Source: Ignavibacteria bacterium | Lineage (GTDB): Bacteria; Bacteroidota; Ignavibacteria; Ignavibacteriales; Ignavibacteriaceae | Assembly: GCA_030684555.1 (NCBI GenBank) | Contig: JAUXVN010000117.1 | Coordinates: forward strand, 1 to 52,217 | Length of the DNA stretch: 52,217 bases | Direction: 5' to 3' | Shown here: positions 25,820 through 34,867 of the stretch, piece after piece | How positions within the stretch are numbered: the first letter of the stretch is position 1 | Layout: the number at the start of each line of letters is the position of its first letter | Notes under the pieces: generated by a model | Database searches by the model: none | What the model was told of the DNA's origin: nothing | The model's input: only the letters and a program-made list of their open reading frames with translations | Position numbers and translations under genes: made by a program

Positions 25820-26384
25820 ATATCCGAAAAGCTATACCGGCTTGTATTGAGACAAATGCTCTTGCAATATATTTTGTTCTAATTCTGTTATAACGGGCAT
25901 TTACATCAACATCAAAAAAAGGAGTCATGTTCATCCTGAAACCTACAACCGGTGAGAAACCAAATTTGTTTTCGGTTTCTTTGGCTGAAAGAGTTCCCAA
26001 TAATCCATAGTCTATTTCTAAATAATATTTAGAATGATAAAGCCCAGCATCAAAACCAACATACGGGATAAAATCAACATCGGTAAAATTAAATCGTGCG
26101 CCGATTAAAAGTGGGATTGTCTCAAACTTGAAATTGTAATCAGGAAGGTCTTCCTTAAATCCGCACTTATAATAACCTATTGAACCGGTTAACTCAAAGT
26201 TTGAATATAAAACGGTTGTACTGAAATTTACATTTGTTCCAAATCCAACATCAACAGCATCTTCAAAAAAACCGGCTGGAATTGCAACTGATCCTTGCGA
26301 TCCAATTCTCATTTGCGGAAAGTGATTTATTGTTGATAGGATGAGAATAAATAATAGACTTCTAAAACTTCTTTTTATCTTCAT
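25818..26384 (-). CDS. Outer-membrane beta-barrel protein
   Basis: A 188-residue protein with signal peptide MKIKRSFRSLLFILILSTINH and an 8-strand-like barrel: repeated aromatic/hydrophobic alternation (VDFIPYVGFDAGLYHSKYY, FGFSPVVGFRMNMT) and a terminal IQAGIAFRI. The pattern fits small OmpA/OmpX-like barrels of unknown ligand. I prefer ATG 26384 over the first in-frame ATG at 26399 because the signal peptide begins there. It converges with the S46 gene at a shared terminator. Confidence 0.8.
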   Translation of the reverse strand: MKIKRSFRSLLFILILSTINHFPQMRIGSQGSVAIPAGFFEDAVDVGFGTNVNFSTTVLYSNFELTGSIGYYKCGFKEDLPDYNFKFETIPLLIGARFNFTDVDFIPYVGFDAGLYHSKYYLEIDYGLLGTLSAKETENKFGFSPVVGFRMNMTPFFDVDVNARYNRIRTKYIARAFVSIQAGIAFRI

Positions 26385-26584
26385 TAATTCAGTTCTCAAA
26401 AATATTTTATCAAATAATTGGTTGGAAAATAGTGATAATATTTTTTAAAACCATTATCGGGGATGAATTAGAATGATTGTCTATATTTTTTTTGACGTGA
26501 GAGAAAAAATCTTTATTCCAAACAAATTAATGTTTATTTTCACGCAGAATTATTTTACAGATTGAAAACATCAGGCAAATTGTA

Positions 26585-28936
26585 TTGAGAAAATTATTTC
26601 GAATTTATTTTACCAGCTTATTACCGCTGTTTCTTACCATTTGTTGTACATCATTAATCTATAGTCAACATTCATCAGTAACTATTAACGGCGTTGTTAC
26701 CGAGGCAGTTAGCGGAGAAGTATTAATCGGCGCAAATATTTTAGTTTATAATGACAGCTCGAAATCTTCTAGCCCAATTCGGGGCGGAGCAACAAATAAA
26801 TATGGATTTTATTCCCTTCCGGGAATACCAATCGGGACTTATTATCTCTTCGTTTCAAGCATCGGTTATGAAACTATTCAGAAGAAATTGGTAATTACTT
26901 CTGTTGCTGCTTCATTAAGGTTCGATTTTAAATTGATTAAACAAGCTGTTCAATTAGATGAAGTTCTGGTACAGGATAAAAAAACAGGATTTACAGAAAC
27001 AACAAGCACAATTGAAGTTGAACCTTATGTGGTCAAACAACTCCCGTCAATAGGTGGCGAGACGGATGTTTTCCGTGCATTACAATTGCTTCCGGGTGTT
27101 ACCGCAGCAACTGAAATATCGACCGGTATTTATGTTCGCGGCGGCTCACCTGATCAAAATCTTACTTTAGTTGATGGTGTTGTTGTTTATAATCCATCTC
27201 ACCTTGGAGGATTCGCATCAACTTTTAATTCAGATGCACTTCAGAATATTAAGTTAATGAAAGGGGCATTCCCTGCTGAATATGGCGGACGTCTTTCGAG
27301 TGTGCTTGATGTTACTATGCGCGAAGGAACTAAGGAAAAGTTTGTCGGAACTGCCGGTATTAATATGATCTCATCACGTATAACAATTGAAGGTCCTTTG
27401 GAAGATAAGGCAACTTATGTTATGTCCGGCAGAAGTATGTATCTCGATAAAATACTTCCTTTGATTCCTAATGCAGATCCAATTCCTAGGTATAATTTTT
27501 ATGATCTGAATGGTAAAGTTAATTACCGGATTTCAGAGACAAATAAAATATCTGTAAGTGGATTTTTCAGTCGAGATAATTTAACTGATCCCCCCGCAAA
27601 TAAGGATGTCGGGTTTGATATTTCCTGGGGAAACTCAACCGTAAACCTTACCTGGACAAGTATTAATTCAGCTTCAATTTTCTCAAATACTTCATTGATG
27701 TATACTAATTATTCTTTCTCAACTCTTTTGAAAGATAAACTTGCACAAAAGGATCCTTTAGATTTTTACACTTCATCAGTGATTAACGATTTTCTTTTAA
27801 GAAGAGATATGCAAATTTTTGCCGGCGAAAATCATACTATCAAAACCGGAGCTGAAGTTGTTTATCATAACTTTTCAACAACTACAAGCGATTATTTTAT
27901 TCAAGAACTAAAATACAAAGAAAGTTACGGAACATCCGTAAAGGCTGTGGAAGCATCACTATTCTTACAAGATGAATGGAAAGTGTTTTCAAATTTTTCA
28001 ACCAATTTCGGAACTCGTCTTTTCTATTTTCAAAATCAAAAATTCTTACGGTTAGAACCGAGGTTTTCGTTCACGTATAATATCTTTGAAAGATTCGTTT
28101 TACGAGGTTCAGTTGCTGTTGCTCATCAAGCCCTGCATATGTTAACAAGAAACGATATTTATCTTCCAACAGATGTTTGGTACCCTTCAACAAAGGATAT
28201 AACTCCTTCAAGAGCAATTCAAGGGGCGTTAGGATTTGAAGCTGTCTCGTTTGATCAAACTTTCCTTTTCTCAGTTGAAGCATATTATAAAGACATGAAA
28301 GATCTTTATGAATATCGTGAAGGTGCAACATTTGCTTACGGATCAGAGTTTGAAAAGCAATTAGCTAAAGGTAGAGGTGAAGCCTATGGATTAGAATTCT
28401 TTTTAAATAAACGTATCGGAAATGTTAATGGATGGATAGGTTATACAACCGCATGGACAAGAAGATATTTCGATTTGTTAAATGCAGGGAATTCTTACTA
28501 TCCGCGATATGATAGGAGGCATGATATTTCTATTGTGCTAACTTATGAACCAATGCAAAATCTAAACTTTGGAGCAACCTGGACTTACGGAACAGGACAG
28601 GCTTTCGCATTACCTATTGGACAATATTCGTATGTAGGACTTGGAACAGCATCAACTGATAACAAAGAAGCACTCTACTATAATTATTCAGAAAGAGATG
28701 CCTTTAGATTACCGCCATTCCATAAATTAGATGTGAGTTGTAAATATACTGTTGTGTGGAATGAGACTTCTCTTGAGTTAGCATTGAGCATTTATAATGT
28801 TTATAACAGAAGTAATCCATTTTCTAAATATATCGGATACAAAATTGATGAGGATTCAGGTGAAAAAATTCCTGTACTTAAACAATTTACATTATTCCCA
28901 TTTTTACCGACTTTCGGCGTGAACTTTAAGTTTTAA
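26585..28936 (+). CDS. TonB-dependent receptor with carboxypeptidase-regulatory-like domain
   Basis: A 783-residue outer-membrane receptor. After the signal peptide (to about 27, IYSQ) comes a carboxypeptidase-D regulatory-like domain (30-115: VTINGVVTEAVSGEVLIGAN), the plug (about 130-260: GIYVRGGSPDQNLTLVDG, PAEYGGRLSSVLDV), then the 22-strand-type barrel ending FLPTFGVNFKF. It should import a TonB/ExbB-energised ligand that cannot be named from sequence. The start is TTG 26585, just before the signal peptide. The DUF4249 lipoprotein gene follows after 6 bp, the standard pair in this lineage. Confidence 0.93.
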   Translation: MRKLFRIYFTSLLPLFLTICCTSLIYSQHSSVTINGVVTEAVSGEVLIGANILVYNDSSKSSSPIRGGATNKYGFYSLPGIPIGTYYLFVSSIGYETIQKKLVITSVAASLRFDFKLIKQAVQLDEVLVQDKKTGFTETTSTIEVEPYVVKQLPSIGGETDVFRALQLLPGVTAATEISTGIYVRGGSPDQNLTLVDGVVVYNPSHLGGFASTFNSDALQNIKLMKGAFPAEYGGRLSSVLDVTMREGTKEKFVGTAGINMISSRITIEGPLEDKATYVMSGRSMYLDKILPLIPNADPIPRYNFYDLNGKVNYRISETNKISVSGFFSRDNLTDPPANKDVGFDISWGNSTVNLTWTSINSASIFSNTSLMYTNYSFSTLLKDKLAQKDPLDFYTSSVINDFLLRRDMQIFAGENHTIKTGAEVVYHNFSTTTSDYFIQELKYKESYGTSVKAVEASLFLQDEWKVFSNFSTNFGTRLFYFQNQKFLRLEPRFSFTYNIFERFVLRGSVAVAHQALHMLTRNDIYLPTDVWYPSTKDITPSRAIQGALGFEAVSFDQTFLFSVEAYYKDMKDLYEYREGATFAYGSEFEKQLAKGRGEAYGLEFFLNKRIGNVNGWIGYTTAWTRRYFDLLNAGNSYYPRYDRRHDISIVLTYEPMQNLNFGATWTYGTGQAFALPIGQYSYVGLGTASTDNKEALYYNYSERDAFRLPPFHKLDVSCKYTVVWNETSLELALSIYNVYNRSNPFSKYIGYKIDEDSGEKIPVLKQFTLFPFLPTFGVNFKF

Positions 28937-28942
28937 GAGATT

Positions 28943-29749
28943 ATGAAAAAAATATTAATATTATTATCTGTGGTTACTTCGATCATTTTTTTTGGTTGTG
29001 AACAAACTTCACCAACAGAGGATATTCCTTATAAAACAGTATTGGTTATAAGAGGTCTTGTTGAAGAAGGAAGAATTATCAAGGATATTTATGTCGGTAA
29101 AACTTTTCCGGTCGGTATTAAATACAATGCTGATTTTGCAAATGTAAAGGATGCAACAGTACTTATTCAAGTTAATGATGATGTAATTTTTACGCTAAGA
29201 CATTCCGGTAATGGACTTTATACTACAAATAATATGATTGCAAGACGCGGTAATAAATATACTCTAATTGTTCAATGGGGAGGGAAAACCGCCTATGGTC
29301 AGACATCAGTACCTCAAAGAGGTTCATTTCAATCAACTTCAGTTAATACAAAAGAGGAAAATGGTCAGCAAATATTTTTTCTTGAGGGAAGGATAACACC
29401 GTTTTCAAATGAAGCCTACGGTGCGGCGTGGGTTGTTCTTGGCTCTGGAAGCAGTATAATGGAAGAGAGTAAGGAATTTGGAAACATTTTGAGAGCAAAC
29501 AAATCAGGAGATTTGTTATTAGTTCCCACAGCAAACATACCGCGTAATTATATATCCGGCACCAGCAGTATAGGGATTCATTTTTATGTTTATGATAGTT
29601 CTTTTTATGATTACTATTTAACACAAAACTCGAATCAAATTTCAGATGCAATTTTTGGTCAACCGACTGCAGCGGTAAAATGGAATGTTACCGGCGATGC
29701 CATAGGAATGTTTGTTGCACGTACTGATACAGTTATTAAAATGAAGTAA
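28943..29749 (+). CDS. DUF4249-type lipoprotein partnered with TonB receptor
   Basis: A 268-residue lipoprotein. The lipobox FFGC gives Cys19 after MKKILILLSVVTSIIF. The body resembles DUF4249: VIRGLVEEGRIIKDIYVGKT, VKDATVLIQVND, YTLIVQWGGKTAYGQTSVP. Such proteins are encoded beside TonB receptors and probably act as surface or periplasmic accessory factors, but their role is not established. It starts 6 bp after the receptor stop and is clearly in its operon. Confidence 0.85.
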   Translation: MKKILILLSVVTSIIFFGCEQTSPTEDIPYKTVLVIRGLVEEGRIIKDIYVGKTFPVGIKYNADFANVKDATVLIQVNDDVIFTLRHSGNGLYTTNNMIARRGNKYTLIVQWGGKTAYGQTSVPQRGSFQSTSVNTKEENGQQIFFLEGRITPFSNEAYGAAWVVLGSGSSIMEESKEFGNILRANKSGDLLLVPTANIPRNYISGTSSIGIHFYVYDSSFYDYYLTQNSNQISDAIFGQPTAAVKWNVTGDAIGMFVARTDTVIKMK

Positions 29750-29762
29750 AGTTATCCGTTCA

Positions 29763-30974
29763 CTATTTCCCGCCAATATACTTCGCAAGTCCGCTTGATC
29801 CGCCGGCCCATTTATTTCCTTCATTATCAATTGTAATTGCTGTAACCGAATTGTTTGGTAAACCGGAGTTTTGAACAGAATAAGTAATCCAATTGTTATT
29901 CACAAAATGATATAACCCTGTTGAAGTCCCAACCCATAAAGTTCCATCGACTGCGGAAGTAATTTTATTGATAATCAAAAAACTTGAATTAAAGTAATGC
30001 CGAAAATTTGTTCCATCATACTTTGAGAGAGTTCCCGGAGATACTGTTGTCCCTGAAGCAATCCATATCATTCCTTGTTGATCTAAATAAAGATGATTTA
30101 TGTAGTTATTCATCAATGAAGAATTTATTTGATGAAAAACTTCCCAATTAACGTCATCAAATTTCACCAAACCTTCACCATAAGTTCCAATCCATTTATT
30201 ATTTGAAGCATCAACTACAATTGAAGTTATATAATCAGAAGGGATACCGGAATTTCTCTTTGTGAAAACTTTGAAGCGAACACCATCAAACGAAACCAAG
30301 CCACCGCTTGCTGTTCCAAACCATAAAACATTATTTTTATCTTGTGTTATTGATGTAATAAAGTTATCGATAATGTTTGTATTAGCAGTAGTGAATTTAG
30401 TCCATGAAGCACCATCATATTTTGCAATTCCAAGTGACGTTGCCACCCAGGTATTTCCTACATGATCAAAAAAGACTTGCCTTATAAAATTTGAAGGCAA
30501 ACCAGAATTTGACGAATTAAAAATTTGGAATGTATTGTTAGTCAGTTTTGCAACTCCCCCTCCATTTGTCGAAATCCATAACGAACCACTATTATCAAAG
30601 GTAAGGTCAACAATAGAACCTGTAGGTAAACCGTTTGCAGTTTTCCATATTTTCCACCAGTAAGCCGGATCTTCTCGAAGTTCTGTAATTAGAGTATCAG
30701 TTCTGCCGCGTTGAAAGATCAGATAAAATGTAGTATCAAGATAGGTATCTTTCTTAACGTCAATCTTGTAAAAACCGGGCTCAATTTTATCAATGTAAAC
30801 CGGGGTAATTCCTTCGGCTGATTTCCCGTTAATTATAACTGTTGCTCCTTCAGGAGATGTTTTAACTACCACCTGACTTTTTGTTAAGCCGGGAAGAATT
30901 GGGGGTCCGTCATCACAGCTAACAATCAGCCCGAAAAAAAGAATTAGCAAGTATTTTAGAATATTTTTTGTCAT
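29763..30974 (-). CDS. Lipoprotein with PEGA domain and regulator-type beta-propeller
   Basis: A 403-residue lipoprotein (lipobox LIVSC, Cys20). A PEGA domain (about 33-95, VVVKTSPEGATVIING) is followed by about seven repeats of the two-component-regulator propeller type (GSLWISTNGGGVAKLTNN, NTWVATSLGIAKYDG, NKWIGTYGEGLVKFDD). In hybrid kinases such propellers are periplasmic sensor domains; here there is no membrane or kinase part, so it is a free-standing surface or periplasmic binding protein. It converges with the DUF4249 gene. Confidence 0.85.
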   Translation of the reverse strand: MTKNILKYLLILFFGLIVSCDDGPPILPGLTKSQVVVKTSPEGATVIINGKSAEGITPVYIDKIEPGFYKIDVKKDTYLDTTFYLIFQRGRTDTLITELREDPAYWWKIWKTANGLPTGSIVDLTFDNSGSLWISTNGGGVAKLTNNTFQIFNSSNSGLPSNFIRQVFFDHVGNTWVATSLGIAKYDGASWTKFTTANTNIIDNFITSITQDKNNVLWFGTASGGLVSFDGVRFKVFTKRNSGIPSDYITSIVVDASNNKWIGTYGEGLVKFDDVNWEVFHQINSSLMNNYINHLYLDQQGMIWIASGTTVSPGTLSKYDGTNFRHYFNSSFLIINKITSAVDGTLWVGTSTGLYHFVNNNWITYSVQNSGLPNNSVTAITIDNEGNKWAGGSSGLAKYIGGK

Positions 30975-31110
30975 TTCATTTATATCAATTAATCATTTAA
31001 AATTAGAAAAATTTTGGGTAAGAACCAGAGATCGCAAAAATATATTACAAAATATTTTTGAGACATGTTTTAATATTTGGTTTTTGTTCCCTTATCAATT
31101 GCCTAGAAAA

Positions 31111-32238
31111 CTAAAGATTAAATATTTTAGTTAAAGCTTTTGTGGCAACTTGCTCAAGATAATATTCGGCATCTTCGATTGCGTCATTCTTACTAACACC
31201 AAGTTCTGTTATTGAGTAGATGTAATCAAAAACATCATCATAAAGATTTTTGGAGTTAACATCATAATCTCCCGCCAGCATCAAGGTTTTGATGTTTTGC
31301 TTTTTAGCAGCTTGTGCAATTCCATACGGAGCTTTTGAAAATTTGGTTTGATTGTCGAGGTAACCTTCCCCGGTTATAATTAAATCAGAATCTTTGATTA
31401 AGCTTTTAAAATCAATTTTATCCAAAACGAACTCGATACCGTTAACTAATTCAGCATTAACAAATGCAAATAAACCAGCAGCTAAGCCGCCTGCGGCGCC
31501 TGAATGTTGAATGTTAATTGAAGGAATAAAAAAGTGTCTCTCCGTTAAGTTTGCAAAATATTTGAGATTATCATCTAGAAGTAAAACATCATCAGTCTTT
31601 GCTCCTTTTTGAGGTGCAAAAGTTTTTGAAGCTCCATTCTCGCCATAAAGTGGATTGGTTACATCACAGATAATTTTAATTTTTGCACTTAAAATTCTTT
31701 TATCAATTGATGATGTATCAATCATTTTAATCTTACTTAAATTACCGCCACAGCCTTCAACAACAACACCATCGGAATCTCTGAATGAAATTCCCATTGC
31801 AGATAACGCACCTGTTCCGCAATCGCAAGTAGCACTTCCGCCTGCACCAATCAGAATATTCTTGCAGCCTCTATTAATAGCATTGATGATTAATTCACCT
31901 GTTCCATAAGTTGTGGTTATTAGAGGGTTTCTCTCATCTTCGCTTAAAAGAGTTAATCCTGAAGCAGAAGCCATTTCTATAACAGCCGTATTATCGGGAA
32001 GAATTCCGTAATATGTATCAATCGCTCGCATGAGTGGATCGTGTACAGTTGTGTTAATTCTTTCTCCACCAAAAAAAGCAAGGAAATTATTTACCAATCC
32101 TTCTCCCCCATCTGAAACGGGAACTTCAACTACATCTGCATTCGGTATTACTTTTAATACTGCTTTTGAAATAATTGAGGCTGCTTTAATAGCAGACAAA
32201 CTTCCTTTAAATGAAGCTGGGGTTACAATGATTTTCAT
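31111..32238 (-). CDS. Glycerate kinase (GarK/GlxK type)
   Basis: A 375-residue glycerate kinase of the GarK/GlxK family, which phosphorylates glycerate with ATP. Family marks: IIVTPASFKGSLSA at 3-16, PVSDGGEGLV (about 40-49), AVIEMASASGL, IGAGGSATCDCGTGAL, GAAGGLAAGLFAF and DLIITGEGYLD. The start codon directly abuts the stop of the PBP gene upstream, so the two are translationally coupled despite unrelated roles. The length is typical. Confidence 0.95.
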   Translation of the reverse strand: MKIIVTPASFKGSLSAIKAASIISKAVLKVIPNADVVEVPVSDGGEGLVNNFLAFFGGERINTTVHDPLMRAIDTYYGILPDNTAVIEMASASGLTLLSEDERNPLITTTYGTGELIINAINRGCKNILIGAGGSATCDCGTGALSAMGISFRDSDGVVVEGCGGNLSKIKMIDTSSIDKRILSAKIKIICDVTNPLYGENGASKTFAPQKGAKTDDVLLLDDNLKYFANLTERHFFIPSINIQHSGAAGGLAAGLFAFVNAELVNGIEFVLDKIDFKSLIKDSDLIITGEGYLDNQTKFSKAPYGIAQAAKKQNIKTLMLAGDYDVNSKNLYDDVFDYIYSITELGVSKNDAIEDAEYYLEQVATKALTKIFNL

Positions 32239-34233
32239 TTAATCCTGTTTCTCAAATCTTGACTGAGAGACAACTTCTAACGGGAATGATGAATGAAGAG
32301 GACAAAGATTCGGCATCTTTTCAATATTAACAGGATAAAGTTTCCTCCTTCTACAGTTTTCAGTTGCTAATAATCCCGAATCTTCACACAATTCAATTTC
32401 CTCAATTGTACTTGGTTTGTCAATCGGATTAAGAAATGAACCGGGAGTTCTTTTAGAAAGATCATTCATCATATATGCCCAAACAGGGACACAAATTGTT
32501 CCGCCAAATGAAAATCCACCACCAACTTTATTTACCGGATTATCATAACCCGCCCAGATTGCAGTCGCAAGTGAATTATTGTAACCTACAAACCAGACAT
32601 CGGTTGCATTTTGAGTAGTACCGGTTTTTCCGGCAGCAAATCCTTTATAAAATTTTCTTATAGAAGAAGCTGTTCCACTATCAATGACAGTTGAGAAAGC
32701 TGTGGTTATAAGATAAGCTGTTGCAGAATCAATAACAGTTGCTGTATCTAATTGAGCATTATAAATGACTCTCCCGTTTTTATCTTCGATCTTTAAAATT
32801 GAAAATGGTCTTGCATAAATTCCTCCTGCAGCGAATACTCCACTTGCTGCCGCCATTTCTAACGGACTTACTTCTGAAGTTCCCAATGCTAAAGATGGAT
32901 AAGGATATAAATTTGAATTAACCCCTAATTTTTTGGCAAACGAGATTACAGAATCGGGATTAGTCAATTGAGTAATTGAGTAAACAGCCGCAAGATTAAT
33001 TGAATTTTGTACAGCTGAAATAATAGGCATATTCGACCAGGTTGATGTATTTGATGAGTTCGAAGGTCGCCATTCAAATTGGGTTCCGGAATCAACTACA
33101 ATTGGAATATCTTCTAAAGGTGTTGCAAGAGTAAAACCATCTTCAATCATTTTACCGTATAAAAATAATTTAAATGATGAACCAGGCTGCCGCACAATTT
33201 GAACAGCTCGATTTATTCCGCGTGGTTCGGAATCTTTATTGCCACCGATTAAGGCTCTTATTTTTCCTGTCCCGGGTTCGATTGATACGAGTGCAACTTG
33301 AGCAGATTGCATCTCTTTTTTCATACTGTTCCACTGCTTTGTTACTGCTTCCTCTGCGGAAAGTTGAGTTTGATAATCTAATGTTGATGTTATTTTCAGT
33401 TGATCTTTTGAGAGTGTTAATCCGCTTTGCCTAATAACTGTTAAAGCATCTCTTCTTATTTGCTCGACAAAATGTTTACCGATAGAAAAATGTCTTTTTA
33501 AGTTTAACGGTTGTCGTTTGATTTTATTGAATTCAGTTTTTGAAAGTTTCCCGACTTCAACAAGATTATGTAATACTTCATTTCTTCTATTCAAAAGTTT
33601 CTGTGGATTTTTTTCGGGGTTATAACCATTCGGTGATTGCAGCAAACCAACGAGTGTTGCACTCTCTGTTATGGTTAGTTTATCAGGCGTTGTATTAAAA
33701 TACTCCTGTGATGCCGCCCAAATTCCATGCGCTCCAAGCCCGAAATAAACGGTGTTAAGATACAATAAGAGCAACTGATCTTTAGAAAATTTCTCTTCCA
33801 ATTTAAGAGCTAAATCAATTTCATTAACCTTCCTCGAAACTGTTCTATCGTGAGTTAAGAAAAGATTTCTTGCGAGCTGCATAGTTATAGTGCTTCCACC
33901 TTGAATAGACCCGGTAATCGTCTTTAGCAGCGCTCTGCCAAGCCCGGAATATGATACACCGTTATGTTCATAAAAATTGCGATCTTCGGTTGCAATCAAC
34001 GACCAGAGAACATGTTTACTAATGTATCCCGTACTTTTAACTTCCACACGATTTTTTTCACCGATATAACCAAGGAGTTTTCCGTCTTCTGTAAACACGG
34101 TTGATGCATAATCAAGTAAAATCGGGGGGAGATCTTGTGCTGAAATATTAATTGTAAAAAATGTAATCAAGTAAAGAAAAACAAGTGAGAATCGGATTCG
34201 ACTAAGTTTAATAATTAAATAAGATTTCATCAT
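32239..34233 (-). CDS. Class A penicillin-binding protein (transglycosylase/transpeptidase)
   Basis: A 664-residue bifunctional peptidoglycan synthase anchored by an N-terminal hydrophobic segment. The glycosyltransferase domain (about 50-230) has the catalytic Glu in ATEDRNFYEH and GGSTITMQLARNLF. The transpeptidase domain has Ser352 in GSSFK, the SIN motif (NSINLAA) and KTGTT. A short C-terminal tail has paired cysteines. The frame's first codon (34242) is a non-ATG codon; I choose ATG 34233, with ATG 34230 next to it. It is shorter than typical PBP1a and lacks extra domains. The glycerate kinase gene follows without a gap. Confidence 0.94.
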   Translation of the reverse strand: MMKSYLIIKLSRIRFSLVFLYLITFFTINISAQDLPPILLDYASTVFTEDGKLLGYIGEKNRVEVKSTGYISKHVLWSLIATEDRNFYEHNGVSYSGLGRALLKTITGSIQGGSTITMQLARNLFLTHDRTVSRKVNEIDLALKLEEKFSKDQLLLLYLNTVYFGLGAHGIWAASQEYFNTTPDKLTITESATLVGLLQSPNGYNPEKNPQKLLNRRNEVLHNLVEVGKLSKTEFNKIKRQPLNLKRHFSIGKHFVEQIRRDALTVIRQSGLTLSKDQLKITSTLDYQTQLSAEEAVTKQWNSMKKEMQSAQVALVSIEPGTGKIRALIGGNKDSEPRGINRAVQIVRQPGSSFKLFLYGKMIEDGFTLATPLEDIPIVVDSGTQFEWRPSNSSNTSTWSNMPIISAVQNSINLAAVYSITQLTNPDSVISFAKKLGVNSNLYPYPSLALGTSEVSPLEMAAASGVFAAGGIYARPFSILKIEDKNGRVIYNAQLDTATVIDSATAYLITTAFSTVIDSGTASSIRKFYKGFAAGKTGTTQNATDVWFVGYNNSLATAIWAGYDNPVNKVGGGFSFGGTICVPVWAYMMNDLSKRTPGSFLNPIDKPSTIEEIELCEDSGLLATENCRRRKLYPVNIEKMPNLCPLHSSFPLEVVSQSRFEKQD

Positions 34234-34272
34234 ACAAAGCAAAAAATTTTTATTCCAAAGAAATGTCGATAC

Positions 34273-34737
34273 TTAATAAAAAACAACCTCATAATCTTTC
34301 AACTTTCCGGAGTTGTAATTGAATTTTGCACTAAAGAACTTTTTATCGAGAATCCATTGCATGAAAATTTTATCACCATCCCAAAGATTCAAATCGAAGA
34401 GCTTTTCATCTTGAACCCACTCTAGTTTCCCTTCTGCTGAGTCAATTAATTCTCCGGAAAATTCAGTTACGGAGAAAATAAAGACATACCAATCCTCAAA
34501 TCCGTCAAATGCGGGAAAGGTTATAAAACCGTTCAATTTAGGATTTTTAATATCTAATCCCGATTCTTCTTTTATTTCGCGAATAACACACTCCTCAGGT
34601 GACTCACCCATTTCAAATTTACCGCCTAAACCATTCCATTTCCCTTCGTGCATATCATTCTCCTTTTTAATCCGGTGGAGCATTAAGGTAGCACCATTAT
34701 TTGCATCTTTTACGTAACAGAGTGTTGCAAGTTTCAT
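34273..34737 (-). CDS. Nudix hydrolase, MutT/MTH1-like
   Basis: A 154-residue Nudix hydrolase. The box G-x5-E-x7-REUxEExGU is perfect at 39-61 (GKFEMGESPEEC then VIREIKEESGL). The flanking WNGLGGKFE and WYVFIFSV resemble the MTH1/8-oxo-dGTP group, so sanitation of oxidised nucleotides is likely; other nucleoside diphosphate derivatives are possible. It lies just upstream of the PBP gene on the same strand, with about 40 bp between. Confidence 0.92.
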   Translation of the reverse strand: MKLATLCYVKDANNGATLMLHRIKKENDMHEGKWNGLGGKFEMGESPEECVIREIKEESGLDIKNPKLNGFITFPAFDGFEDWYVFIFSVTEFSGELIDSAEGKLEWVQDEKLFDLNLWDGDKIFMQWILDKKFFSAKFNYNSGKLKDYEVVFY

Positions 34738-34867
34738 TAATCCTTTTCCTCAATTTTAAGTGGTCACAAATATACTTTTATGAATAGAGGATAAAAAATA
34801 TTTTTTTTATTAAGTTGATACAGTTGTTAAAAACAAATTTGCAAAATTGAATCCAAAGGGATTAAAA

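Noticed and set aside
31655-31909. Proline-rich plus-strand frame within the glycerate kinase gene
   Set aside because: Antisense shadow of the kinase coding sequence.
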